From Chytridium lagenaria (Eukaryota; Chytridiomycota; Chytridiomycetes; Chytridiales; Chytridiaceae), in the NCBI GenBank assembly GCA_025449115.1, contig JAHLKC010000004.1:496001-560000 (forward strand): a DNA stretch of 64,000 nt. The letters are read 5' to 3'. The notes below the pieces were generated by a model, which did not search any database, was not told the origin of the DNA, and worked only from the letters and a program-made list of their open reading frames with translations. Within the stretch, counting starts at the first letter, position 1; every line of letters begins with the position of its first letter. Below, piece by piece: positions 36,075 to 47,897 of this stretch. The translations under genes and the position numbers were made by a program.

Positions 36075-37040
36075 CGACTTTCTTTCCTCTGCCGTCGTCT
36101 CCATTGCACTGTCAACAGAATGAACAAAAAACAAGTGATAAAACTGCCAAAATAAGGTTAAAAAAAAATGAAACGCAAAAAAAGGCTTAGAACATAATCA
36201 ACAGTACAAAAGGAATTAAGAAGAATCAAAACACCAAAATAAATAATACAACAAAATTAAACAGAATCAGTTCTACTATAACTTCATTAATTTGCTAGCA
36301 AAAGGAAGTAAGAAAGTAAAAAATTAAACCGAAAAAAGGTGAAAAAGAAAAAATCACTAAGAAAACTCCCTATTATATGACTTAATTTAATTTTGCTGGC
36401 AACGAATTTAAAAAAAAGACGCGAAAGAAGGTAAAAAGAAAAACCTCAAAAACAAAAAACCGTTAATAACTTTATTTAATTTTTCTGGCGAAAGAAAGTA
36501 AAAGAGAACGCGAAAGAAAGTAAAAAAAAAAAAGAAGCTTTTGAAGAAAACCCAGAAAAAAAATGAAAATGGAACACCAGTCATTAACTTCACGGAGAAA
36601 GAAGGTATTTTAAAAAAAACCCCTTACCAGGATGGACCTTGCGACCAAGAATTCGTGAAAAATAAGAAGGGGCGGGTTGGAGAAGAAAAGAACAACACAG
36701 CCTATATTCCCATACCATCCGGACTGTGCTGTTCTTTACTCCTAAGCGAATTTAAAAGAAATGTTAAAAGGAATAGTTGCTTGATAACACTTACATAATT
36801 GCCGTGCTCGGAAAGGAGTTCAAAACAGAACGACGGCTGAAGGGACTTCGACGGTTGATGGTTGGGAACTTTGAATTTAATTATTTATTTACTTAATTAA
36901 TAAATTAATTAATTAATAAATATAATAAATAAAATAAAATAAATAATTATTAAATTTAAATAATTGTACTACAGAAATCCCGAAAAGGAAGCGAAATCCC
37001 AAAATGGAAGCAACTAGGTAACTATGTGTTATTTCCCTGC

Positions 37041-37104
37041 CAGTCACAGAGTGGGTGGCAGGCATATGTGGTGGACAGTCCGCCCATATATGGACTGTGG
37101 GCGG
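37041..37104. repeat. Palindromic segment related to the 35.4-kb element
   Basis: It starts with cagtcacagag, the same 11 nt as 35398-35408. Two overlapping inverted repeats follow: acagtcc (37075-37081) with ggactgt (37092-37098), and ccgccca (37080-37086) with tgggcgg (37098-37104). The stems are mutually exclusive. Confidence 0.5.
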
Positions 37105-38025
37105 TATAAGCGTTTATTATTATCGTGTATTATTATTTTTAATCATGTTCATTAGGGAGGCACCTCTATGTATAACTCACTATCAAATATTTAATATTTA
37201 ATTACTATTCTACTATATACACATACTAAATACTAATACTTATTAGTACTTTCTCATTTAATATGATATCATCAAATTAAAAACACATAGATTACAAAAG
37301 ATAATTGCGCAGTTACTGAAGGGTGCCATCAAACAATCCATGCGTGAAAATAATAATAATAGTAAATATAGTATAGTAGTGGGCAATAAGAATAAAAGAC
37401 CCTCACGCCACCATACATGATATGTATGCATGAGAACGCCACCAAATAAAACCCGTATTAAAAATGTCTGTCATGCTCCAACTGTATACTCCTTTATATC
37501 CCCAAGGTATTTACAATGTCTAAAAAAGCCTATGGTAACGTGTCTGTACAGTGAAAACAAAAGATTGCGATTCCTCACTTGTGCGGCAGGGAAGAGATAG
37601 ACATGACGAGCTACCAGTATTCCAAGCCTTTCATTCTCATCTGGCGCGTTACTTTATCGACATATTCAATATATAGCCGCAATCGTGGCCTACTTTCAAT
37701 CACCTTCATAAGATTAGTCAAGCTCTCCATTAAACCGAGAGTTGTACTAGGCTGTCACTGTCTGCACTAATGACGGTGATGATGCGCCATAGACAATATA
37801 TGTGTAAGGGTACTAGTACCATCTCGTCATAGCAACGTTTACAGATTCGATCATGAACGAATACATACAACCTGACTACTATGAAACTCATGGCTTTAGC
37901 AGAATCATGGCGCATACATTAGTTAGGGCGATGGAAAAACTGGTGCCGGAATAGTAAAGGAAGTAGAAGGCTGATTGCGGCATTACCCGAGTTGTAAGAG
38001 AATATTAACTTAAAGAAAAATGAGT

Positions 38026-38410
38026 TCAAAATGGAAGAATAATAATAAAACTCCATTCTTCAAGGTCACAGAAAAAACCGACGGAGAGATCTTTTCCAAA
38101 TATGTTATCCAAGCAAAGCACACTACTCCCCTGGTGTAAAGAGCACACTGACCAAACCAGCATACAACGGTGAATCTTTTTTATCGAGACTGTACAAAAC
38201 CGCCTTTCTTTACAATAATTGGATCCATCTCGCATTATAGGACTTTACCATCCACTCCTTCTTTCCCACACCACGCAAAGCCTGCAAAGGCTTGATCGAT
38301 AGTGCAAAATTGATCCGCCTCAAACAACATCTAAAAACAAATCTCTTGTCTGAATCCTTCACATCCCCCTCCGCCCATTCATCCAAAAGCACTAAAAGTA
38401 TCACCATCAT
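38026..38410 (-). CDS. Possible small gene, unrecognised
   Basis: ATG 38410 opens MMVILLVLLDEWAEGDVKDS...NFALSIKPLQALRGVG, with a possible GTAAAG donor near 38216. A second protein-like stretch (CSLHQGSSVLCLDNIFGKDL, about 38130-38070) follows in another frame. The link is uncertain and no family is recognised. It would be divergent from the histidine phosphatase gene, 70 bp away. Confidence 0.25.
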
Positions 38411-38480
38411 TCGCCCGTCATATCACCCATCCACACACATCCCCTGACTTCCACGTTTAACACTGGCTCAAATAATTCGA

Positions 38481-39531
38481 ATGTCTCGATCTTTGTATAT
38501 ACTGCGTCACGGGTACGTATACAAAGTCAACCATAACTTTCCATCGTCCTCGTCGCTGGACGTAAAATCACTCACGCTGCATCATTATACAATGCAGGAC
38601 TCGACAAGACTTTATTTCTAAAGAATTCGTCAGCCCTAGCGGTGTCGGACCTCATGATCCTCCTTTAGCCGATGAAGGCCATGTATGTCTCCCCAACGTT
38701 TCCATCCACCCCGCAAAAAAGGACCTGAAAGACTCAAACTCACTTTTTCATCCATCTTAGCAACAAGCCCACGCCGTCGCATCCTCCCTCATCACAAAAT
38801 TCCCAAACCCACCTCGCATCACTCAAATCCTCTGCAGCCCCTTCTCCCGCTGCATCCAAACCATCCTCCCCCTCTCAAAACTCCTCAACCTCCCCATTTC
38901 AATCGAACCAGGTCTCTCTGAATGGTTCTGCGCAAACACCACACTCCGAAAAGACCTTCAAAGTCGCGGTCTCCCACCCCCACCATACCCCTCCCTCCAT
39001 GCTGTATCAACAGGTCTCAACGTCCCTATATCCTCACGCGATGCCAAGAATCGAGGTGGGACGCTAGATGGATCTTATCAACCTGTGTCGAGCAATCAAA
39101 CTGTTTGGGAAACGGATGAGGAGGTGCATGAACGGTTTAGAAGAGTCGTGTATGATATTTTGGGGAGAACCACAGGGGATTTAGTGCTTTGCAGTCATGC
39201 TGCTGGTGTCATTAGTGCAACGAGAGGTGCGATTGGTTGGTCCCGTGCTCCCATTCTCGCGGGTGTGGCAACCTACGTCAAGCTCACACTCGAGCCTGTT
39301 GCCACCCCAGTGTCCAATGAAGCGTATCGATGGAATGTGGAGACAAATGGAGAGGCTGGGCATTTGGAGACGTTGGGGGGTGTCAAGTTTGTGTGGGAGT
39401 ATTCGGCGGGGTTTGAGGGGGATAAAGGGGTTGGGTTTGAGGGGATTGTTGGGGTGGGACCGTTTTTGACGGATGCAGAGGGGAAACTTGTAAAGGCGCC
39501 TTTGGATCTTGTCAATGCGATCAAGTTGTGA
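38481..39531 (+). CDS. Histidine-phosphatase (phosphoglycerate mutase-like) family protein, 295 aa
   Basis: Three exons (38481-38512, 38598-38682, 38761-39531) sum to 888 nt with no break. The first exon ends inside the catalytic LYILRHG motif. DPPLADEGH follows at the end of exon 2, then ITQILCSPFSRCIQT (the conserved Ser/Pro/Arg site), IEPGLSEWF and a second catalytic His in VLCSHAAGV. This is the full set of RHG-motif phosphatase signatures. It resembles the UBASH3/TFIIIC-tau55 type of eukaryotic RHG proteins more than metabolic mutases, but the substrate is unknown. The C-terminal 70 residues are Gly-rich (FVWEYSAGFEGDKGVGFEG). Confidence 0.85.
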
Positions 39532-39925
39532 TGATGTTGGTTGTTTTTTGTTTTGTTTTGGTGGTTGTGGGGGTTCCTTTTTTTTTTTTTTTGGACGTTA
39601 AATCGCTCGTTTGTTGTGTTTCTCTTTGTTCTTGGGGTGGGCTGGAATTAATCCTCATATGATGGTGGACGTGACTCTAATACTTATATATTGACTATCA
39701 TCAGAACTTTAATGTATGTACGTACAAGGTCCCTGCGCCTTTTTATAAGTACGCCTTTTTTTTGTTGTTCGTCACAAAGGCAAGAAAGGAAAAATAAAGA
39801 TGCAAGTCGGAACCTTTATTTATAGCCTAAACGACTACAGATGCTATAAACCATCTTTCTCCATATGTATTATTAAAGAATATTTTAGGTTCCATATTTA
39901 TTTAGATCAGAATTGAAGTCTTGTT
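39532..39925. other. Spacer downstream of the phosphatase gene
   Basis: T-rich 3' flank (T12 near 39580) and promoter of the next gene. Nothing else is seen. Confidence 0.5.
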
Positions 39926-42900
39926 TTGTCCAAGGTTTCGAACAACAACTTCTTACTCGACGAACCAACACAGTTGACCCCCATCTCCATTCAAACCTCT
40001 CCACCGTTGGATCTCATCCAACGATTCCTATCCCCCTTCCTCACCTCGTCATGGTTAATAACAAGACCATCATACCAAAACAGCCTCCCAAAGGGTCCGC
40101 ACATCCCCTACATATCCATGTACTAACCACCCCGCTTCATTTAGTGTAAAGCCATTAACCGCTTACTTTGGTCGAGTTACGTAAGTACCCCGGGATGGCT
40201 GTTTTTATTAAGGCTGATATGCTTCCACCTATGTTTCGTGTTTGTAGAAACCCGCAGAGCCCTGGGAATTCGTCGACTGGGTCATCGCCGCTAAAACCGT
40301 CACCGCAGAAAAGTAGGGTTGGAGCGTCCCCGCCATCAAAACGTACAAAAAAAATCCACACTCTTTCATGTGCGTTGGCTGATGGTTTTTTTTTTTTTAG
40401 AAATGGGACAGAGTGTTGGGAAGATGGTGGATGTGTTTGGGTTTGGAGGTGAGATGAGGGAGGGGTTTCGTTGCTGCTGTTTATGTTTTTAATGGATTTG
40501 GTTTGATTAGAGAATGAGGAGGATGCGCATGGGACGATGTTACAACGGAGAGGTATACACCCCCCCCTTTTTGTCTCTTTCTTTTCTTAACGGTGTTTGT
40601 TTGTAGACACGTATGGAATGACATCATCGCCATTACGAGAGCTCAAAACAGACGGTAAAAAAAAACAACAAAACAAATTCTACAAACCCCCCTCTCTTTT
40701 CTTTCATTTGTTGATCGCGCTTATTCAGATACCAACATTGCAGACCTTGGTCCATCGCCCCTGAAAACGCGGTCAACACGAACCAGGGGTGGACGATGGG
40801 AAACCGTTGGACCACGTGTGGAGGGGTTGAGGATGCCTGGGATGAAGATGGTGGAGACGTTGATTGATTTGACGGAGGAGGAGGAGGATGTGGAGATGCC
40901 GTTGGCTTGTGAGGTTGTGAAGCGGAAGACAGTTGGGGGGGTGATTGATGTTGAGGGTTTGTGGGGTTGGAGGTGGTGGGGTGGGAAATGAACGAGATGG
41001 GTGTGGGGTTGTTGTTGTTTGATGATGATGGAGAGTCAAGCAAGGGTGCTATGGACATGGAGCCCATTAGAGTCGTAAAGGAGAATCCGAAAACTGAAAC
41101 CGTAAAGGAGGATCTGACAGCGGAAACCCGTTCCACCGACATGGATGCCCCGCTTACAGGAATCACCAGTATATGTTCAAGCACCACGATGGTGGATATC
41201 CCGCGAGCGTTGACGCCTAAAAAGAACGAATCGGCGTCAATGATGAGAGAGGCGACGCCGGTGACGGTGAAAAAGGGGGATTCGACTGCCATGTCGTCGA
41301 CTGTGGAGAAGATTGTGGTGACTGTAAGGGGGGTGGTGGATTCGGATGATGATGAGGATTTGATGGATACGTCCATGTTTGATTTTTTGAAACCTGTCGA
41401 GGATATTTCAAAGTCGATAGAGTGAGTGGGGCTTTTTCTTGCTTTTTTTTTTTTTTGGAGGAGAGAGGGTTACGTTGAAAGCATTTTTCCTTCTCCACGT
41501 CGAGGCTTTTTTTTTTTTAGCATTTGTATTGTCCCGGGTTTCTTTCAGTACACCTCGTCCCCAACCCCCCAAAATTTTTTGTAAAGCCATACCTCTTTCA
41601 TCCAAATCTTTCACTCCGTCACGTCTAACACCTTATCCGGCCAGACTCCTCCTTGAACAAGGTCAACTCTCCACGCCTTCCACCACGCGCCGCAACCCCT
41701 CTTCCTCCTCCACCCTCCCGTCCTCAGCCGCCACCCGGCAGTCCACACGAACGCGCGCCGTTGTCAATTACAAGGCGCCACCCTTGGACCCTTTTGATGA
41801 GATTGAGAGGTTTGCAGAGTGAGGCGGAGAATGCGATGAAGGCGGTGAATGATAGGAGGGTGCAGATGGGGACGAGGGGGATGAGTTTGGATTCGCTGTT
41901 TAGGGATCGACAGAAGAGGTTGAGGATGGAGGAACGGGTGGAGGAGTTGGGGAGGGGGGTGGTGGAGTCGGTGAGTGCCTGTTTTTTTTTTGGTATTTTT
42001 TTTTCCCTTGCGGAGGGAGGATGTTGTATTGTTTTTAAATGTTTTTTAAATGTTTTTTTTTTTTTTTCATTTGGTTTTGGGGTTTGCTTGGAGCACTTTT
42101 TTTTTTTTTTTTTGTACTCGGACTTTTGTTTTGAGAAACTTAAGATGCGATCATCGCTTTTGTTGTTTTTTGTTTCATTTATGATCTTTTTCTGTTTGAG
42201 GTTTCTTGTTTCTTGTTGGACTGTTTATTCCTTTTACCTAACGGGATCTCTTTTTTGTTGTTCTAGTCTGACGATGAAACTCAATCCACACCCCGGAAAC
42301 GACGCAACCTCTCTGGCGGTCCCACCACCCCTGAAAGTGCCGCCAAATCCAAGATGGTCGCTGAACACGCGATGCATCTCATTAGTGAAGCTGTGAGCGC
42401 TGACGGAGGAGATGTTTTACTTGATGATCGGGTTGAGAGCATTGTGATGGATGGGATGGTGGCGGGGGCTGAGAGGGGGTGAGGTTTTTTCGGGGGAGGA
42501 GGGGTGGGGAGGTGACGGTGTTGGAGGGGAGGTGTGGGGCGATGGCGTGGCGAAGGGTGTGGAAAGAGCTTTCAGGTGAGACCGTCCCGGCCCCCACTCC
42601 CCCTTTTTTTTTTTTTGGATTGCTGAATTTTCTTGTTTTGCCCTTTTTTTTTTCTTGCTTTGCTTTAGATGGGGATCGGTGGAGAGCGTTTTTGGTGTCT
42701 GGAAGTTTAGATATGATTATGAGGAGGAGAGAAGCTCCACCAAAGTATCTTTGTGAGTGGTTGTTTAGGAAAGGTGGGTTTTGGCCATGGCTTTATGAAT
42801 ATTTTTTTTGGTACCGTGGAAATAATATTGACTACACTTTGTTTGGTTGTAAGCTTGCCTGGATTCCGATGATGAGGTTGCTGAATCTGCTGCATCCGCG

Positions 42901-44435
42901 TTGTATAGTCTGATGGGACGACAGGTACCGTTGTTTTTTTTTTAACCCCGTGTTGACGAAGATACTTAGGATTGCCCTTGGAGCGTTTCGCGTGAGTTGT
43001 TTGAGGGGTGCGTGATGGCGCTTGGAGTTGAGGATGGGATTTTGGCGTTGGGGAGGGAGGGGGGTGGGGTGGAGAGGGAAGGGAACGGGGGTGGAGGGTG
43101 TAGGGGTGGATGCGTTTTTGGTGAAGAAGGGGAAGTTGGAGGAGGAGGAGGAGAGGGAGGTTCGAGGGGTTTGTGCCGGAGTGAGGAGGGGGGTTGGGTT
43201 GTATGCGACGAGTTTGGGGAGGAGGTGCGTGGTTTTTTTGTTTTTGTTTTTGTTTTTGAGTTTTTGTTAAGCTTTACATGGATTTTGACCTCTTTGTTTT
43301 TCACATTGGTGGGGTTTAGTCAAGACCCTGCAAGATGTAAAGACGCGATTGATCTCGCGATATTCATGAGCGTTCTCGTTCTCGATGACGATTTCATTCG
43401 TAGCATGTCACCCACTCCTTCTCCGAGCCAATGATCACCCTCCTCCCGCTCCTCACCGCGCCGACATGCACACGCACCATCCTCAATGCGCTCATGGACT
43501 TTGTGGGGTCTTTGGTCCAGCATCAAGAGACTTTGGTGTGTTCACCGTTTTCGCCGATGGTGCAGGCGGCGGCTTGGACATGGCGTGGGGATTTGGGAGG
43601 GTGGGGGGAGATGAGGAGACGGTTGGCGGGGTGGTTTTGTTTGGAGGCGGGGGGTTGTGGTGGGTTTTATGTGGAGGCGGGTGGGAGTGCGGGGTTGGTG
43701 TCGCCGACGATTTCACCGTCAAAGGAGGAGGGGGGTGGAAGTCGGCAGCCAAATTCCCTCATGGAGCGTGGTGTTGGAGTTGCGGAGACGCCGTGTGTAA
43801 GTTTTTTTGTTTTTTGTATCATATTCCGTTCCCTCTTTTTTTTATGTGACGTATACTCAAAACTTTGTGTGTTTTTCTTTCAAAGCCGAAATCTCTTCGA
43901 CCCGATGATATTGTCCTTGCGGATCTTTTGGGACTTTTGAAAGAGTATCGGGTTGCTCCGCCTACTGCGACGGATTATCGGAAGGTTGCTGCACGTGTTC
44001 GGGTGCTTGGAGTTGCGATTGGGGGTACGGATGGGGCGAGAGCTGAGCATGGGAGTTCTGTGGCGATTGCGGGGGTGTTGAAGGCGCTTTATACCAGGAT
44101 TAATGATGCGAGGTTGGCGTTTGTGAATAGGACTGTGGTATGTAGATACAATTTATTTTATTTTGGTTTTGGGGGACTTTTTATAGGATTTGTTATTATT
44201 CTTTTTTCTCGTTTCATTTCTTGACTTTGAAAATCTTTTTTGATGTGATTTGTCCTTTTTTTTTTTTTTTGTTGGTTAGGCCAAGCATGAACTTTATATT
44301 TTGAAGACGATCTTGGAGGTGTGCTTACCGAGCGTACAAAAGACGTCACAGGCGAAACTCAATTTTGTGGCAAAGCCTGTCACGTCCAAGAATTTTGGGG
44401 ATGTGGAGGCGGGCATGTCGTTGGGGTCTTTATAG
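39926..44435 (+). CDS. Tandem paralogue A: unrecognised helical protein with a SUMO-interaction-like motif
   Basis: Many short exons are split by T-rich introns. The 5' end is uncertain. Supported exons include NSSTGSSPLKPSPQKSR (about 40260), MGQSVGKMVDVFGFG (about 40404), DTNIADLGPSPLKTRSTRT (40729 on), ETLIDLTEEEEDVEMP (about 40855), DLMDTSMFDFLKPVED (about 41355), SLDSLFRDRQKRLRMEERVE (about 41885), SDDE...RKRRN (42269), LLDDRVESIVMDGM (about 42416), FLVSGSLDMIMRRREAPP (about 42690), DSDDEVAESAASALYSL (about 42862), RELFEGCVMALGVEDGILAL (about 42990), CKDAIDLAIFMSVLVLDDD (about 43335), VRVLGVAIGG (about 44000) and AKHELYILKTILEVCL (44280) to a stop at 44435. Frame changes are frequent. 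LIDLTEEEE is a classic SIM. The order of motifs weakly recalls the Nse6/SLF2 (CANIN) family of SMC5/6 cofactors; this is a hypothesis. Confidence 0.6.
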
Positions 44436-44902
44436 ATATCTTCTTTTTTTTTTCTGTCCACCACCGTTTTTTTTTTTTTTAAACATATCTTTTCTGTTTT
44501 TTCGTCTTTGTTTGTATTTAGTAATTTTACTTTGTGTTGGTTAATTTGCTTTCTGATGTTCTTTTTTTGATGTGGTTTGGTTTTGCTTTTGTTTATGTGT
44601 CCCTCATATCTTTGTCTTTAAAGAGTCTGAATTTGTGAGTTACATAGACGAGATTGGTTTGGAGAATGTCCAAGACATGGTTGCAACAATATGCGGGGTT
44701 TAAAATATTCCTAAAGTACAATCCCTTTAACCAAGATTCTCTCCTGAGACTTTTATAGTTTCAACGATGATGATATTGAGCGGCAGACGATATGGGGGGT
44801 TTTGTATTTATTTTTTTTGCATCTCCCAGTGAAGCGATGATGTGACGTTTTAGGGGGCACAGAGGGGTTTCCATTGGAACAGCCACTTTAATTATGTGAA
44901 GA

Positions 44903-47897
44903 TTGGAGATGGTTGACCACATGGATCCTGAAATGGTGGTGAACGCTGTTGTTCAACGAGATGATGTGGGGCATTGCATCGTGGAAGGTAGCGGGGACCC
45001 GATATCGTCTCATCTGCATCCCTTTATTGAATGCGGAAACGTTGAACCACGTTTTGAATCTCCTCGTATTGATTTGGATGTATCGTCTGTGTGGACGCAT
45101 TTCAGCGACGTTGAGGTCTCGGAAGGATGGGAGCGTCTTTCTGCACCTTCCACGTGGAGGGGTTCTGGGGAAACGTCGTCAGAGAAAGCCGTCACGGAGA
45201 GCGGTTGTGAATCATGTACACAGCAAACGCATAGCATTGAGGAATCAGCGTTGTTACGGCAAGACAGTGATATGGACGTGAGGGGTGATTGTTGTGAGGT
45301 TGTTGTTGAAACGGTGTCCCATAAGTCTGGTGAGGATAGGGTGGGTGTGGTTGGGGGTGGTTTGGAGATGCAAGATGATGGTGATGATGCGGATTTGGTT
45401 GGGGGTAGGGGTTTGGGTTGTGTTGAGATGCAGAATGACGAGGATGATGCGGATTTGGTGGATATGGCTTGTTACGATTTTTTAAAGCCGTATGAGGGGT
45501 TGGGAAATCAGAGTGAGGTTTCAGATAGTGAGGAGTAAGTCATGAGAGTATTTCATTCATTAGTTTATTTAATAGAAATGTAAAGACAACGTTAATCTAA
45601 CCTTCTAATTTGATTTTGTTTTTTTTTTTTCGCCCCTCAGAACACGCTACGATATGCGTGAACGTGTGTCGATCGACTATAAAGATACGTCGAGTGTGTT
45701 TGGGTGGCCTGAGAGGAAGAATGATGTGAAGGAAGATGGGACGTTGGGGATATCGCTTTCGTCGTTGTTTAAGGAACGGAAGAATCGGTTGAAAGAAGAG
45801 AAGAGGATTGAGAAGATGATGAATGACGTTTGGGAGTCGGTGGGTGTGCTCGTTTTTGTTGTTTGTGATGCTTTTTTTTTGTTTGCGAGGGGGGGGTTTT
45901 TTTTTTTTTGGGGAGGTGGTCTTGAGATAAGTTGGACTTTTGTTCTATAAGGTTTTTAACGGTATAGAAAAAAATCCTAGTCTGACGATGAGTCTCATCC
46001 CCGTAAACGCCCAAATACATCCACTGGCGCCTCCACATCATATAGCCCTGAGGTTCTCGCGTCATATACGATGAGGGTTTTAAATGAGGCGACGAACTTT
46101 AATGGACATGCATTTGATGACAGGGTTGTGAGTATGGCTTTGGATGGGATGAGTAAAGTGGTGGAAGGGAGGGTGAAGTTGTTTAAAGGGAGAAAGGAGG
46201 AAGAATGTAGAGTGTTTGAGGGGAATGGAGGGGTTGGTTGGGGGAGAGTTTGTGGAGTGCTGAAAGGTTTTGTTAAAGTTTTTGGCTTTGACTATTTGTT
46301 TTTTATTTTTAGTTGTTTTTTTTAATGATTCAGGTTTTTGGTTTTGGCTATGCGCTTTTATCATTTTTTCTGTTCTTTGTATCTGACATCATTTTTTTTT
46401 TTTTTTTTTTTTGCGAGTAGATGCGAAGCGGGGGAGATCGTTTTTAGTGTCTGGCAAGCTTTCCATGATTATGCGGAGGCGGGCACTCCCCAAAGAGCTT
46501 TGCGTATGGTTGTTTAGAAAAGGTATGTGGTTTTTTATTATCTACAGTTTATGGACTTACAAGCGTCAATTTTCTCCCCTCTTACAGCCTGTCTTGATTG
46601 CGACGACGAAGCCGCAGAAGCTTCCGCATCTGCGTTATACAAGGCCCTGCAACGTCAGGTAAAACCCCCTCTTTTTTTTTACCCTTCATGTGTTGATGTA
46701 TTCTAGGATTGCCCTTGGATGGTCCACGGGAGTTATTTGAGGGTTGCATGGTGGCGCTTGGAGTTGAGCCTGGGATTTTGGGGTTGGGAGGTGTAGGTGA
46801 GGAGACGATGAAGGAGAAGAAGATGGTGAAGCTGGAAGAATTTTTGGGGGAGATAGATGAAAAACAGGAAGAGGAGATGATTGGGGTTTGTAAAGGGGTT
46901 TGGAGGGGTGTTGGGTTGTATGCGACGAGTTTGAGTCGGAGGTGAGGTGTTTCTTCTTTTTTGGGATATCAGGGATTTATTATTTGTTCAGTGATGATCC
47001 GTCACGTTTCGAAGACGCCCTCTCCCTTACCCTTTTCACGATCATCCTCTCACTTGACGACACATTCACGCGGTCCTTACACTCGCTCACCGTCTCCTCT
47101 GCATTGGTGACGCTACTCCGCTTATATCTCCCACATCGGTCGTCTCCGCCCTCATGGAGTTTGTGGGAGGTCGGTGGAGCTTCAGGAGAGGCTTGTGTGT
47201 GGACCTGCATCTGCGATTGTGGAGGCCGCGAGGTGGACGGTTGGGAGGATGGGGTGGAGTGAGATTGGGAAAGAGTTGGCGAGGGGGTTTTGTTGGGAGG
47301 TGGGTGAAGAAGGGGGGTTTAGGGTATTGGGAAAGGAGTTGGAGAGTCATGATGTAGAAGTGGATTATGGGGGTGGAGACGACATGAAAGAGAGTGACGT
47401 GGGAGATGACGCGCAAGATGTGAGTTTTGTTTTTCTCTGACTCTTTTCTTTCTGTTTTTTTGGTGGGATCATTGAATCAAGTTATTCAACGATAAGGAGA
47501 TAAAATCCGTGCGACCCGTCAATATCACTCTCTCCGACCTCCTCCCCTTTATTCGTCAATATCGCGCCTATCCGTCTCCACAACTACCGCAACCCTCGCA
47601 GCACGGATTCGAATCCTCGGAGTTGCGGTTGGGGGAGCGGATGGGGTGAGAAATGAAAGTGACAAGTGCAAAGAAGTTGAAAGCGATAATGAAAGCTATG
47701 TTTAAGAAGGTTGGGGATCGTACGTTGGATATGATGACGGTGAGTTTCTTTTTTTGTTTTATTTATTGTGTCATTGGAGAGGTTGGTATAACGAACAGTT
47801 TAGGCGAAACATGAGGTTTTCTTGTTGTGGAATGTTTTGGAGATGTGTTTGATGCATCGGGATTGGGAAAGCGTTAGCGAGGTGTGTATGTTGTAAA
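44903..47897 (+). CDS. Tandem paralogue B, colinear with paralogue A
   Basis: The first ATGs at 44909/44924 open an acidic N-terminus with a short internal repeat (EMQDDGDDADLV, then EMQNDEDDADLV), ending DMACYDFLKPYEG. Blocks shared with paralogue A follow in the same order: SLSSLFKERKNRLKEEKRIE (45748), SDDESHPRKRPN (45982), FDDRVVSMALDGM (about 46115), FLVSGKLSMIMRRRALP (about 46440), CVWLFRKG, DCDDEAAEASASALYKAL (about 46594), RELFEGCMVALGVEPGILGL (about 46727), RFEDALSLTLFTIILSLDD (about 47007), VNITLSDLLPFIRQYRAYPS (about 47518) and AKHEVFLLWNVLEMCLMHRD (about 47803). Intron positions agree, e.g. just after the VWES/VVES motif. It also has frame changes. It lacks the SIM seen in A. Same tentative family assignment. 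Confidence 0.6.

Larger units (their letters stand above)
34540..38020. other. AT-rich intergenic region with hairpin repeats
   Basis: About 3.5 kb with very high A+T, especially 34730-35700 and 36880-36960, and no convincing gene. It holds the hairpin element at 35342-35511, a related palindrome at 37041-37104 and a 24-nt direct repeat at 35973-36074. Only 35949-36115 (minus) and 36780-36850 (minus) look faintly like exons. Confidence 0.6.

Noticed and set aside
40633..41376. 247-codon open frame on the minus strand
   Set aside because: It is antisense to paralogue A exons that carry motifs conserved in paralogue B; its Ser/Pro-rich product is the mirror of acidic codons.
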